Assembly (NCBI RefSeq): GCF_030758975.1
Contig: NZ_CP132359.1
Span: 4,339,528-4,403,527, forward strand
Length of the DNA: 64,000 nucleotides
Direction of reading: 5' to 3'
DNA from: Bosea beijingensis
Lineage (GTDB): Bacteria; Pseudomonadota; Alphaproteobacteria; Rhizobiales; Beijerinckiaceae
A program made the position numbers and the translations under genes. How positions within the stretch are numbered: position 1 is the stretch's first letter; every line of letters begins with the position of its first letter. Under the pieces are notes generated by a model, which was not told the origin of the DNA, made no database searches, and saw nothing but the letters and a program-made list of their open reading frames with translations. This document shows, in pieces, positions 56,035 through 64,000 of the stretch.

Positions 56035-56313
56035 ATGCATACCATCAAGGTCATCGGCATCGGCTTCGCCCTGCTCGGCATCCTGCTCGTCCTGGCGCCG
56101 CGCCTCTCCGTCTCCGCCGGGCGGCCGATCCCCTTCGCGGTGAAGCTCTTCCTGCCGCTTTGGTTGGCCGGCGCCTTGATCAATCTCTGGATCGGCGTCG
56201 CCAGCGCGGGCTATACCGTGATGGAGGAAGCGCCGATCTTCCTCGTCGTCTTCGGCGTGCCGGCGGTGGCCAGCCTGCTGATCCTCTGGCTGACCTCGCG
56301 AATGACCCGATGA
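56035..56313 (+). CDS. Small hypothetical membrane protein, 92 aa
   Basis: Three hydrophobic segments (about residues 5-22, 38-58 and 66-86) and a short basic C-terminus indicate a small inner-membrane protein. No family recognised. It is sandwiched between ltrA-like (3-nt gap) and ybaK-like (ATGA overlap) genes, so it is almost certainly translated. Confidence 0.82.
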   Translation: MHTIKVIGIGFALLGILLVLAPRLSVSAGRPIPFAVKLFLPLWLAGALINLWIGVASAGYTVMEEAPIFLVVFGVPAVASLLILWLTSRMTR

Positions 56314-56798
56314 GCCTCGAATCCGTCCGCGCCTTCTTCGCCGAACACGCTCCCGACATCGCCGTCATCGTGACGCCTGAGAGCAGCGCCACGGTTCCGC
56401 TCGCCGCAGCGGCCCATGGCGTCGAGCCCGGCCAGATCGCCAAGACGCTCTCCTTGCGCATCGGCGAGGAGGTCGTTCTGGTCGTCACCCGCGGCGATGC
56501 CCGTCTCGACAACCGGAAGGCCAAGGCGGCGCTCGGCGGCAAGCCTCGCATGCTCGGCCAGGAAGAGGTCGAGGCCCTCACCGGCCATCCCGTCGGCGGC
56601 GTCTGCCCCTTCGGACTCGCAACGCCGCTCAAGGTCTATTGCGACGTCTCGCTCAGGGCCTTCGACATCGTCGTGCCGGCCGCCGGATCGACCCATAGCG
56701 CGCTGCGGATCGCACCTGACCGCATGGCCGAGCTGACCAGAGCCGAGTGGGTCGATACCTGCCAGGAAGCGGCTCAAGAGGCAGCAGCGGCGGAGTAA
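56310..56798 (+). CDS. YbaK/aminoacyl-tRNA editing domain protein
   Basis: This 162-aa single-domain protein of the YbaK/ProX type has ATVPLAAAAHGVEPGQIAKTL, the conserved Lys-containing loop, and GGVCPFGLATPL. Stand-alone members deacylate mischarged tRNA (for example Cys- or Ala-tRNAPro). It starts by ATGA overlap with the membrane protein gene and is convergent with the DUF72 gene. Confidence 0.9.
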   Translation: MSLESVRAFFAEHAPDIAVIVTPESSATVPLAAAAHGVEPGQIAKTLSLRIGEEVVLVVTRGDARLDNRKAKAALGGKPRMLGQEEVEALTGHPVGGVCPFGLATPLKVYCDVSLRAFDIVVPAAGSTHSALRIAPDRMAELTRAEWVDTCQEAAQEAAAAE

Positions 56799-56801
56799 GC
56801 G

Positions 56802-57605
56802 TCAGCCCTTCGTCCGCGCGATCAATTCCATTGCGGCGGCGGGATTGCGCACCTTGTCGCCGCTGATCACATAGAGAAACACGTCGCGCTTCTCGGCCTT
56901 GGCGGCCGGCCCGACCGGTTCCAGCCCTTCCGGCACGCCGCCCTTGGCCCAGGCCTGCGCGGCCTTGGTCCAGCGATCGAGCCCGGCCTCGGCATAGCCT
57001 TTCGGCTCGGCCTCCTGGGTCCCCATGATCCGCGCATAGACGAAAGGCGCCGTCACGTCTGCGATCTGGGTGTAGTCCGCATCGGCCGAGGTGATGACGG
57101 CCACGCCATACTCCCGCAAAAGCGCGATGAAATCAGGCGAACGGAAGCTGTCATGCCGAACCTCGACGGCATGGCGCAGCGTGATTCCGTCCAGCTCCTT
57201 CGGCAACAGCTTCAGGAAAGCCTCGAAATCAGCGGGATCGAATCGCTTCGTCGGCATGAACTGCCAGTTGATCGGGCCGAGCTTGTGTTTGAGCTCGGTC
57301 AGACCGCTGGTCAGGAATTTCTCCACCGAAGGGCCGGCTTCCGCCAGCACGCGCCGGTTGGTGCAGAAGCGAGAGCCTTTCAGCGCGAAGACGAAATCAT
57401 CAGGCGTCTCCGCGCGCCACTTGGCGAAGCTCTCCGGCTTCTGGGATCCGTAATAGGTGCCGTTGATCTCGATCGAGGTGAGCTTGCTCGCGGCATATTC
57501 CAGCTCGCGCTTCTGCGGCAGCCCGTCCGGATAGAATGCCCCGCGCCACGGCTCGAACACCCAGCCGCCGATGCCGATATGGATCTTGCCTGCTTCGCGG
57601 GTCAT
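56802..57605 (-). CDS. DUF72 family protein
   Basis: This 267-aa TIM-barrel-like protein has the DUF72 (YecE) pattern: IHIGIGGWVFEPWRGAFYP at the N-terminus, EINGTYYGSQKPESF, FALKGSRF and AVEVRHDSF. Function unknown. Start ATG 57605 follows GGAG. Between it and the lipocalin gene (57606-57803) nothing else was seen. Confidence 0.92.
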   Translation of the reverse strand: MTREAGKIHIGIGGWVFEPWRGAFYPDGLPQKRELEYAASKLTSIEINGTYYGSQKPESFAKWRAETPDDFVFALKGSRFCTNRRVLAEAGPSVEKFLTSGLTELKHKLGPINWQFMPTKRFDPADFEAFLKLLPKELDGITLRHAVEVRHDSFRSPDFIALLREYGVAVITSADADYTQIADVTAPFVYARIMGTQEAEPKGYAEAGLDRWTKAAQAWAKGGVPEGLEPVGPAAKAEKRDVFLYVISGDKVRNPAAAMELIARTKG

Positions 57606-57803
57606 GAGGTGCTCCGTTGTACCGATGCTGATAGTGGCGCGAATGGCTGGTCCGACACCACCCACTTTCAGCAAAGGTTGAAGCTAGCCCTATTGGCAGC
57701 AGATCAATGTCAGGAGGACTGACAAGCACCCGATGGACGCCTTATGCCGCTACGTCATGACGGGTGGCGGCCTTCCTCATGAAAGCGCGCAGGCTCGTGA
57801 GCC

Positions 57804-58358
57804 TCAACGTCGCGGCTGCTCGGGGAATTCGAGCTTGGTGACGTCGTAGCCCAGCGCAGCCGCACGGGCGACCAGCCGCTTGCGCTGTGCGGAGCTGATC
57901 TGCGGATTGCGTGTAAAGATATAGAGATCGCGCAATGTCGGATCGGCGGAGATGAACCATCTATAGTCGTCGGCCCGGTCGAGTACCCAGTAGTCGCGCT
58001 GCACCGGTACAAAGCCGTAGAGCTTGTAATCAACTCTAAGTTTCGCATTGGTGCCGGGGTCGAGGATGGTGCCGGGGCCGCCAATCGTCTTGAGCTCGCC
58101 GCGCGGGCTGCCTATCCGGCAAGAATCAAGCACCTGAATGCCGCCGGCGCGATCTGGCCCATATTCCGTCGCGCCGGCGACGCAGCCATCCGTGATCGTC
58201 ATCGGGCGGCGGGCGATCTCGCGCCAGGTCCCGGTGTAAAAGCGCTGAACATCGATCCCTTTGCGCGGTTCGGGCGCCTTCTGCGCCTGCGTCATCGAGT
58301 TTCCGGCGCACCCGGCAAGCGACAGAGCGGCGACGGCGGCAAGCAGAAGCGATTTCAT
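57804..58358 (-). CDS. Lipocalin-family outer-membrane lipoprotein (Blc-like)
   Basis: This 184-aa protein has a lipoprotein signal (lipobox LAGC, Cys17) and a bacterial lipocalin core: FYTGTWREIARRP (the Gly-x-Trp lipocalin motif), DYKLYGFVPVQRDYWVLD and SADPTLRDLYIFTRNP. It probably binds lipids or other hydrophobic ligands in the envelope. The 258 bp to its right (58359-58616) hold no gene or clear repeat. Confidence 0.9.
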   Translation of the reverse strand: MKSLLLAAVAALSLAGCAGNSMTQAQKAPEPRKGIDVQRFYTGTWREIARRPMTITDGCVAGATEYGPDRAGGIQVLDSCRIGSPRGELKTIGGPGTILDPGTNAKLRVDYKLYGFVPVQRDYWVLDRADDYRWFISADPTLRDLYIFTRNPQISSAQRKRLVARAAALGYDVTKLEFPEQPRR

Positions 58359-58616
58359 GGCGGCTCCCCTGGCGATGGGCGACCGTTCTCTCGGCGCCTC
58401 CAGACCACTACGCGCTAGAGCGCTCGAGGATCCCTCCCGGCAGGCGACGTTGAGCTGACGACGGTGGGACAGCGGCGGGGGTAAGGGGCCGCTTGGTCCT
58501 CAAGTCAACCAGGAAACGCCTGTCGCGAGCCCACGAACACCGGGCGTGATGTACGCCGGAAAGCGGACCTTGGCTGATCTCCACGCCGGAGCCTCATAAA
58601 GTGGCCGCGGTGCCTG

Positions 58617-59369
58617 TCACAGACGCAAGCCACCATCCACCGCGATCTCGGCGCCGTTGATATAGCTGCCCTCGGGTGAGCAGAGCAGCAGGGCGATGCC
58701 GGCGCAGTCCTCGGGACTGCCGATCCGGCCCAGGGGAATGCGGGCAAGCACCTGCCTCTCCCGACCGGGCTGCGCGAGGACCGCGCGGTTGCGGTCGGTC
58801 AGGATCGCGCCCGGCATGATGACGTTGAAGGTGACCCCCGGTGCCTGCGTTGTGCGGGCGAGGTTCAGGATCATGTTGGTCTGCGCCGCCTTGGTGGCCG
58901 CGTAGTAGAAATGGGTGGCATTGGGACGCGCTTCCTGCACGCTGCCGATCGCGATCACCCGGCCGAAGCCGCGCGCCAGCATGCCCGGCAGGAAAGCCTG
59001 CAGCAGCCGCACGGTCGCATGGAGATTGATCGCGGTCTGCGCGGCCATGGCGGCTTCCGAGATCGCATCCCAGGTTTCCAGTGTCTCGACCGAAGCGCAG
59101 AGCACGAGGATATCGGGCTCGGTTCCGCTCGCTTTCAACTCGGCTGCCATCGCGGTAGGGGCTCTCGCCTCGACGAGGTCAGCGATCAGGGGCGTGGCCG
59201 AGAGGCTTCTCCCGCGCAAATCGGCCACCGCAGCGCCGGCGGCAGACGCGTCCCGGTCGTGGATGATCGCATGCGCGCCAGCTTCCGCTAGGCGCGCCGC
59301 GACGGCAAGGCCGATGCCGCGCGCCGCACCGGTGACGAGGGCGACGCGGCCCGAAAGTGGTTCCGTCAT
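58617..59369 (-). CDS. Short-chain dehydrogenase/reductase (SDR)
   Basis: This 250-aa classical SDR has the cofactor motif TGAARGIGLA, the catalytic YxxxK in YYAATKAAQ and a C-terminal GAEIAVDGGLRL. It oxidises or reduces an alcohol or sugar-type substrate. Its start overlaps the binding protein stop by 1 nt, so it is the last gene of the leftward FadR-binding proteins-SDR operon and probably processes the imported compound. Confidence 0.92.
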   Translation of the reverse strand: MTEPLSGRVALVTGAARGIGLAVAARLAEAGAHAIIHDRDASAAGAAVADLRGRSLSATPLIADLVEARAPTAMAAELKASGTEPDILVLCASVETLETWDAISEAAMAAQTAINLHATVRLLQAFLPGMLARGFGRVIAIGSVQEARPNATHFYYAATKAAQTNMILNLARTTQAPGVTFNVIMPGAILTDRNRAVLAQPGRERQVLARIPLGRIGSPEDCAGIALLLCSPEGSYINGAEIAVDGGLRL

Positions 59370-60658
59370 CAGCCGAGCAGCGGCTTCACGCGGGCCGCCG
59401 CATCGTCCATCGCCTGCTGCGCCGGCTTACGACCGAGCACGGCCGCCTGCGTCTCCTCGATGAAGATGTCATGGGCACGGGCCTGCTCGTCGAAGGCGGG
59501 CAGATGGATGCGCGATGCCTTGAGCGCGGCAGCCTCGTCGGCGGCATAGGGCATCGCCGCCTTCAGCTTCTCGTCGGCATAGGTCGAGATGCGGACCGGG
59601 CCGTTGCCGTTCAGCGCCATCGCGGTCGTGCCGGCCTTGGAGGACAGCGCGCGGATGAACTCCCAGCTCAAGGGCTTCTGCTTGGCGTTCTTCGGGATCA
59701 TCAGCGCCCAGAACTCGGTCGTCGGCGCAAAGGCGACCTTGCCGGCTAGATCGGCCGCCATCGGCGGCAGCAGCGATTTGAAGCGCCCGCCGTACTTGCC
59801 TTTGGAGGGGTCGTTGTAGGTCACGAGCCGGGCGAAGGGATTGATCGTCATCGCCGCCCGGCCCTGCTGCATCCAGGTGGTGATCTCCTCGTTGTTCACC
59901 GTCGCGAAATTCCGCGGCAGCACGCCGGCCTTGTAGAAATCGGCCAGCAGGGTGAGCGTCTTCACCATCGGCGGCTCGGCCGCGACGATCTTGCCGTCGG
60001 TCGTCATGTAGTCGCCGCCGAGGCAGCGGGCGAGCGTCAGGAAGTTCGAGGCGAAGACCGCGGTGAAGGCGAGGCCATAGACCTGTGTGCCGTCCTCGCG
60101 CTTGAAGGTGAGCTTGCGGGCAAGCTCCGCCAGCTCCTCGAATGTCGTCGGCAGCTTGGTGACGCCGCGCTCTTCCAACAGGGCCTCGTTATAGATCAGG
60201 GCATTGGTCGCGTGGCGAACCGGGATACCGTGCAGGGCATCGCCGACCTTGAGCGGCGCGAGCAACCCCGGCGCGAAATCGTCGAAGGCCTCGATCGGCG
60301 CCTGCTTCATCAGCGCATCGAGCGGCTCGAAAAGCTGGAGATTGCGCGGCACTGCGCGGCCATTGACGAGATAGGCGACGTCGATCGAGGTCTCCGACAG
60401 AGAAGCCTCGCGCAGCAGCCGCTCATGCACGGCGTTGACGTCGCCGAAGGTGACCCAGTTCACGTCAGCGCCATTCGCCTTGCGAAAGGCTTCGGTCGCG
60501 TCGCCGCCGGGCCCGGTCGTGGCTGCGTTCTGGTGGACGCGGTGGCCGAGGGCGGTCAGCGTCTTCGCCTGGGCGAAGGCGCCGCGCGGGAGACATGTCG
60601 AGGCGACTGCGGCGCCAGCGAGCACGCCGAACCGGCGGCGCGAGATGCGGGATGTCAT
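59369..60658 (-). CDS. ABC sugar-type extracellular binding protein, copy 1
   Basis: This 429-aa family 1 binding protein has a twin-arginine-like signal (SRRRFGVLAG, cleavage near AFAQ). It is clearly paralogous to the next protein: both share REASL-ETS-DV, TWMQQGRAAM-type and LNGNGPVR-STYAD segments. Family 1 members usually bind sugars or polyols for CUT1 importers. No permease or ATPase genes occur on this side of the window. Confidence 0.9.
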   Translation of the reverse strand: MTSRISRRRFGVLAGAAVASTCLPRGAFAQAKTLTALGHRVHQNAATTGPGGDATEAFRKANGADVNWVTFGDVNAVHERLLREASLSETSIDVAYLVNGRAVPRNLQLFEPLDALMKQAPIEAFDDFAPGLLAPLKVGDALHGIPVRHATNALIYNEALLEERGVTKLPTTFEELAELARKLTFKREDGTQVYGLAFTAVFASNFLTLARCLGGDYMTTDGKIVAAEPPMVKTLTLLADFYKAGVLPRNFATVNNEEITTWMQQGRAAMTINPFARLVTYNDPSKGKYGGRFKSLLPPMAADLAGKVAFAPTTEFWALMIPKNAKQKPLSWEFIRALSSKAGTTAMALNGNGPVRISTYADEKLKAAMPYAADEAAALKASRIHLPAFDEQARAHDIFIEETQAAVLGRKPAQQAMDDAAARVKPLLG

Positions 60659-60705
60659 CGATGGTCCTCCGGTGATCGTTCTTGTCGTGTCGTTTTCGCG
60701 AACGC

Positions 60706-62001
60706 TCAGGCTGGAAGCAGCGGCTGCACGCGCTTGACCAGCGAAGCCATTGCCTCCTCCGGCGTCTTCATGCCGAGCACCGCGGCTTCCGCCTCTTCCT
60801 TGAACAGGTCGCCGGCCCGCGCCGCCTCGTCGAATGCCGGCATCGGCACGCGCGCGACCTTGAGCACCTTCAGTTCCTCGGCGGCATAGGGCACCGTTCC
60901 CGCAAACCCCTGGTCGGCATAGGTCGAGGCGCGGACCGGGCCGTTGCCGTTAAGCGCGGCCTTGAGCGTCGCATCCTTGGAGGCCATCGCCTTGATGAAG
61001 CTCCAGGCGAGGTCCTTGCGCTTGGCGTTCTTGGGGATGACCATGCCCCAGAACTCGACCTTGGCCGGCGCGGCGTCGTACTTGCCGGCGAGCGTCTTCG
61101 AGGCCGGCACCGCGATCGTCTTGATCTTGCCGGGGAATTTCGACTTCTGCGGGTCGTTGTAGATGCGGTTGCGGCCCATGCTCTGCAGGCTCATCGCGGC
61201 GCGGCCCTGCTGCATCCAGACATTGACGTCCTCGGGCGAAAGCGTCGCGAAATTGCGCGGGAAGGCATTGGCCTGGAAAAGCTCGCGCAAGGTGCGGACG
61301 GCGTTCAGCATCGGCGGCTGGTCGGCGACGCATTTGAAGTCCGGCGTGATGAACTCGCCATCCCAGGCGCGGGCGAGGTCGATCACGTTGGGATAGGTCG
61401 CGCCCGGCGTACACAGGCCCACGACCTGCGTGCCGTCGGCGCGGCGATAGCTGCAGGCCTTGGCGATCTCGATCATCTCTTCGATGGTCGCGGGCGGCTT
61501 GGAGAAGCCCTTCTCGGCCAGGATCTCCTCGTTGTAGTGCAAGCCGGAAGAGGCATGGCGGAACGGGATGGCCAATTGCTTGCCGCCGACCTTCATGCCT
61601 TCCATCAACCCGGGAAAGATGTCGGCGACGTCCTCGACCGGATCCTTCTTCAGGTAGTCGTCGAGCGGCTCGAAAAGGCTCGCGGCGCGCGGCACGACCT
61701 GGGTGTTGACGACGAAACCGACATCGACCGAGGTCTCCCCGAGGCTCGCCTCGCGGAACAGGCGCTCTTGCAACGGACCGGTGTCGAAGGTCGTCCACTG
61801 GACGGTAACGCCGTTCTTCTGTGCCCAATCCCTGGTGATGTCGCCGCCCTGCGCGCCCGTCGAGACCGTCTGCATCACGCGATGGGTGAAGACATTGAAC
61901 GGGCCGCTCTGCGCCTGCGCGGCGTGGCCCAGCCCGGCGAAGCTCAGTCCGAGGATGCCCGCGCCGAACTGCCTACGGTCGAGTGTCGCCCCTTGGTTCA
62001 T
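60706..62001 (-). CDS. ABC sugar-type extracellular binding protein, copy 2
   Basis: This 431-aa family 1 binding protein with a Tat-like signal (DRRQFGAGILGL, cleavage near AQAQ) forms a tandem pair with copy 1, 47 bp away. Shared blocks include VNVWMQQGRAAM, FWGMVIPKNAKRK and LNGNGPVRASTYAD. Its 5' end lies inside the 3' end of the FadR-type regulator gene (29-nt overlap), so the regulator and binding proteins are one transcript. Confidence 0.9.
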   Translation of the reverse strand: MNQGATLDRRQFGAGILGLSFAGLGHAAQAQSGPFNVFTHRVMQTVSTGAQGGDITRDWAQKNGVTVQWTTFDTGPLQERLFREASLGETSVDVGFVVNTQVVPRAASLFEPLDDYLKKDPVEDVADIFPGLMEGMKVGGKQLAIPFRHASSGLHYNEEILAEKGFSKPPATIEEMIEIAKACSYRRADGTQVVGLCTPGATYPNVIDLARAWDGEFITPDFKCVADQPPMLNAVRTLRELFQANAFPRNFATLSPEDVNVWMQQGRAAMSLQSMGRNRIYNDPQKSKFPGKIKTIAVPASKTLAGKYDAAPAKVEFWGMVIPKNAKRKDLAWSFIKAMASKDATLKAALNGNGPVRASTYADQGFAGTVPYAAEELKVLKVARVPMPAFDEAARAGDLFKEEAEAAVLGMKTPEEAMASLVKRVQPLLPA

Positions 62002-62764
62002 GTCGATCCTCCCTCTGGCTCGCGAGTTCCGCGATGGCGGCTTCTGCCGCTTCGAAATGCTTGTTCATGGCGGCAGACGCCGCGACGGGATCGCTCGCCT
62101 TGATCGCCCCGACGATACGGACATGACGCTCGAAGGTGCGCTGCCAGTCTTCCGGCCCGCGGGCCTCGCGTGAATTGAAGATCTCCATCACCTCGCGGAT
62201 GACCGGGCGCAGGCCCCGGATCTGGAAATCGAGCAGGCGGTTGCCCGAGGACGCGGCGACGGCCTCGTGAAAATCGAGATCGGCCTCGATCCAGCGGGGC
62301 ACGCTGCCGAGTGCGTCTTCCATCCGGGCCAGAATGAGATCGAGCTTCTCGATATCCTCGTCCGAACGGCGCTCCGCGCTATGCGCGGCGATCGGTGGCT
62401 CGAGAATGCGACGGAGTTCCACGGCCTCGGTCAGGCCGTTGGCGCGCCCGCGCACCGCGAAACGGTAAAAGCGGTCGAGCGGGGCGGCATCGAGCGCCTG
62501 CACCCGCGTCGGCTTGCCCTGCTGGATATGGACCACGCCCATCGCTGCGAGCTGGCGGATGGCCTCACGCGCGATCGGCTTGCTGACGCCGAAGGAGGCC
62601 GCGATGCGCGATTCGGAAGGCAGGGAGTCGCCCGGCTTGAGCCGCCCCTCGTGGATCGCCTGCGTGATGCGTTGGATCACCGCATCGCCGAGGCGCATCG
62701 GCACGACATCGCCGCCCGCGAAAGGGTCTTCTGCATCGAGCACGGCGCGGGCGAGATCGTTCAT
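61973..62764 (-). CDS. GntR/FadR-family transcriptional regulator
   Basis: This 263-aa regulator has an N-terminal GntR winged helix (IHEGRLKPGDSLPSESRIAASFGVSKPIAREA, in parts, about residues 38-70) and an FCD ligand domain with metal-type residues (DLDFHEAVAASSGN, FERHVRIVGAI). ATG 62764 is used. It diverges from the MR/MLE gene at 62875 across 110 bp and likely represses both directions until its substrate-derived ligand appears. Confidence 0.92.
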   Translation of the reverse strand: MNDLARAVLDAEDPFAGGDVVPMRLGDAVIQRITQAIHEGRLKPGDSLPSESRIAASFGVSKPIAREAIRQLAAMGVVHIQQGKPTRVQALDAAPLDRFYRFAVRGRANGLTEAVELRRILEPPIAAHSAERRSDEDIEKLDLILARMEDALGSVPRWIEADLDFHEAVAASSGNRLLDFQIRGLRPVIREVMEIFNSREARGPEDWQRTFERHVRIVGAIKASDPVAASAAMNKHFEAAEAAIAELASQREDRHEPRGDTRP

Positions 62765-62874
62765 CAAAATCCTCCGGCAGTGATCATTGACAGATGCCGT
62801 GTTCCTTGGCAACTATTCAACCTATCAGATAAGTAGATGCCGTTCAGCGGCACGCCTCGGGAGGGCATTGCCGC

Positions 62875-64000
62875 ATGTCGGCCAGCCGTATCGTCAAAGT
62901 TGACGTCCATCCGCTGCGGGCGACGCTGCCGAAGGTCCAGCGGACCTCGCAGGGCGATTATCCGGCGATCGAGATCGTCGTCGTCGAGGTCGAGACCGAG
63001 GACGGCACGATCGGCTTCGGCGAGGGGCTCTGCCGGCGCGGCGCAGCCGGCTATGCACGCTTCATCGAGGAGGCGCTGGTGCCGCGCCTTGCCGGGCGCG
63101 ACGCTGCCGACCGGCGCGCGCTGTGGAAGACGATGCGCGCGGCGTTGTCCGGCCGACCGGGCGGGCAGATCGTCGAAGCGATCGCGGCGATCGATATCGC
63201 GCTCTGGGATATTGCCGGAAAGCAGGCAGGTCAGCCGGTCCATAAGTTGCTTGGCGGCATGGGGCGCAAGGAGGTCGCGGCCTATGCCTCCTCGATCAAC
63301 TGGCTCGACGATGCGACCGTCGAGGCCGAAGTGACGGCGGCGCTCAAGGCCGGCTTCCGCGAGATCAAGGTCAAGCTCGGTCATCCGCTGCGCGATGCGG
63401 TGGCTCGCGCCAAGCTTGTCCGCCGGCTCGCGGGCGACGCTATCGCCCTCTATGTCGATGCAAACTGGGCCTATGATGTCGACGACGCGATGATCGTCGG
63501 CCGGGCGCTTGCCGATCTCAACTATGGCTTCTTCGAGGAGCCGATTGCGCCCCATGATCGCGAGGGCTATCGCCGCCTCGCCCAGCATCTGCCGATCCGT
63601 CTCGCAGCCGGCGAAAGCGATTTCGTCGCGAGCGAGGCGTTGACCATGCTGCAGGACCGTTCTCTCGGGCTGCTCCAGCCCGACGTCACCCGCTCCGGCG
63701 GCATCACCGAGACCTGGCGGATTGCCGAACTCGCCGCGAGTTTCAACACGGCCTATGCGCCGCATGTCGGCTGGTCCGGCGCGATCTGCGTCGCGGCGAG
63801 CCTGCAATTGGCGGCGGCGGCGGAAAGCTTCCGCACCTTCGAATGCATGGTCTACGAGAACCCGCTGCGCGACGCCTTCACCCGGCCGCTCGTCGGCGAG
63901 GGATCGCAGCTCATCGAAGGCAAGCTCGCAATCCCGCAGGGGGCGGGCCTCGGAGTCGAGATCGACCGCGAGGCGCTGAAGCGCTTCAGGATCGCCCGAT
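62875..64000 (+). CDS. Mandelate racemase/muconate lactonizing enzyme family protein (3' end cut by window)
   Basis: At least 375 aa of an enolase-superfamily enzyme, running off the right edge a few codons before its expected end. Catalytic elements are Lys165-x-Lys167 (IKVKLG), metal ligands Asp195 (DANW), Glu221 (FEEP) and Glu247 (AGES), and His297 (PHVGW). These make it an MR-type acid-sugar dehydratase or racemase. ATG 62875 follows GGGAGG. It diverges from the FadR/binding-protein/SDR operon, so the four probably serve one sugar-acid or polyol pathway. The substrate is not known. Confidence 0.93.
   Translation, partial: MSASRIVKVDVHPLRATLPKVQRTSQGDYPAIEIVVVEVETEDGTIGFGEGLCRRGAAGYARFIEEALVPRLAGRDAADRRALWKTMRAALSGRPGGQIVEAIAAIDIALWDIAGKQAGQPVHKLLGGMGRKEVAAYASSINWLDDATVEAEVTAALKAGFREIKVKLGHPLRDAVARAKLVRRLAGDAIALYVDANWAYDVDDAMIVGRALADLNYGFFEEPIAPHDREGYRRLAQHLPIRLAAGESDFVASEALTMLQDRSLGLLQPDVTRSGGITETWRIAELAASFNTAYAPHVGWSGAICVAASLQLAAAAESFRTFECMVYENPLRDAFTRPLVGEGSQLIEGKLAIPQGAGLGVEIDREALKRFRIAR

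Overview
The window is GC-rich chromosomal DNA of an alphaproteobacterium, most likely a Hyphomicrobiales member of the Bosea type. This rests on the sdhC-sdhD-sdhA-sdhB order, a mesaconyl-CoA hydratase (ethylmalonyl-CoA pathway), an SDHAF4/DUF1674 protein, an HmuTUV/HutX heme locus, the dispersed CCCGGGATGAC palindromes and the codon use. No rRNA, tRNA, CRISPR array, integrase or transposase was seen. Nearly all the sequence is coding.

Layout. 0.1-12.1 kb: a SorC-type regulator and a small unknown gene diverge from a tight, largely overlapping nine-gene operon. It encodes a DXR-like (DRL)/homoserine-dehydrogenase-like oxidoreductase with a SAF domain, acetoin-dehydrogenase-type E1 alpha, E1 beta and E2, an AfuA/FbpA-type ABC importer (binding protein, double permease, ATPase), an MBL-fold hydrolase and a SurE-type phosphatase. 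This is the most interesting locus: the combination fits import and breakdown of a phosphorylated branched or 1-deoxy sugar such as methylerythritol (cyclo)phosphate to acetyl-CoA plus glyceraldehyde-3-phosphate. That pathway is inference. 12.2-20.2 kb: MsbA-like exporter, DSD1-family PLP enzyme, methyltransferase-like unknown, ObgE, LysR/EamA divergent pair, DHFR-like/HxlR divergent pair. 20.3-22.1 kb: a two-gene nuclease toxin/immunity-type module of lower GC. 22.1-27.3 kb: tetR-adaptor-RND pump operon behind a perfect 24-bp palindrome. 27.5-29.6 kb: glutamine amidotransferase and FAD oxidoreductase, followed by a 141-nt imperfect inverted repeat.

29.8-37.2 kb is central carbon metabolism: sdhCDAB, mesaconyl-CoA hydratase, a DUF429-threonine dehydratase fusion and a divergent CitE/malyl-CoA-lyase-like gene. 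37.3-40.8 kb: an orphan low-GC gene, inorganic pyrophosphatase, a CX5R phosphatase and a flippase-like protein. 40.9-45.0 kb: heme uptake and degradation, as two divergent operons (hutX plus heme monooxygenase; hmuTUV) separated by 354 bp with two striking palindromes. 45.1-50 kb: L,D-transpeptidase, hydroxyacid dehydrogenase, DUF2853, CFA-synthase-like enzyme, SDHAF4. 49-54.8 kb: htpX-rsmB-heparinase-like-purH. 54.8-58.4 kb: LtrA-like, small membrane protein, YbaK-like, DUF72 and lipocalin genes.

58.6-64 kb is the left part of a second catabolic locus: SDR, two tandem paralogous ABC binding proteins and a FadR-type regulator, divergent from an enolase-superfamily (MR/MLE) gene that runs off the window. 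The matching permease and ATPase genes are not in view.
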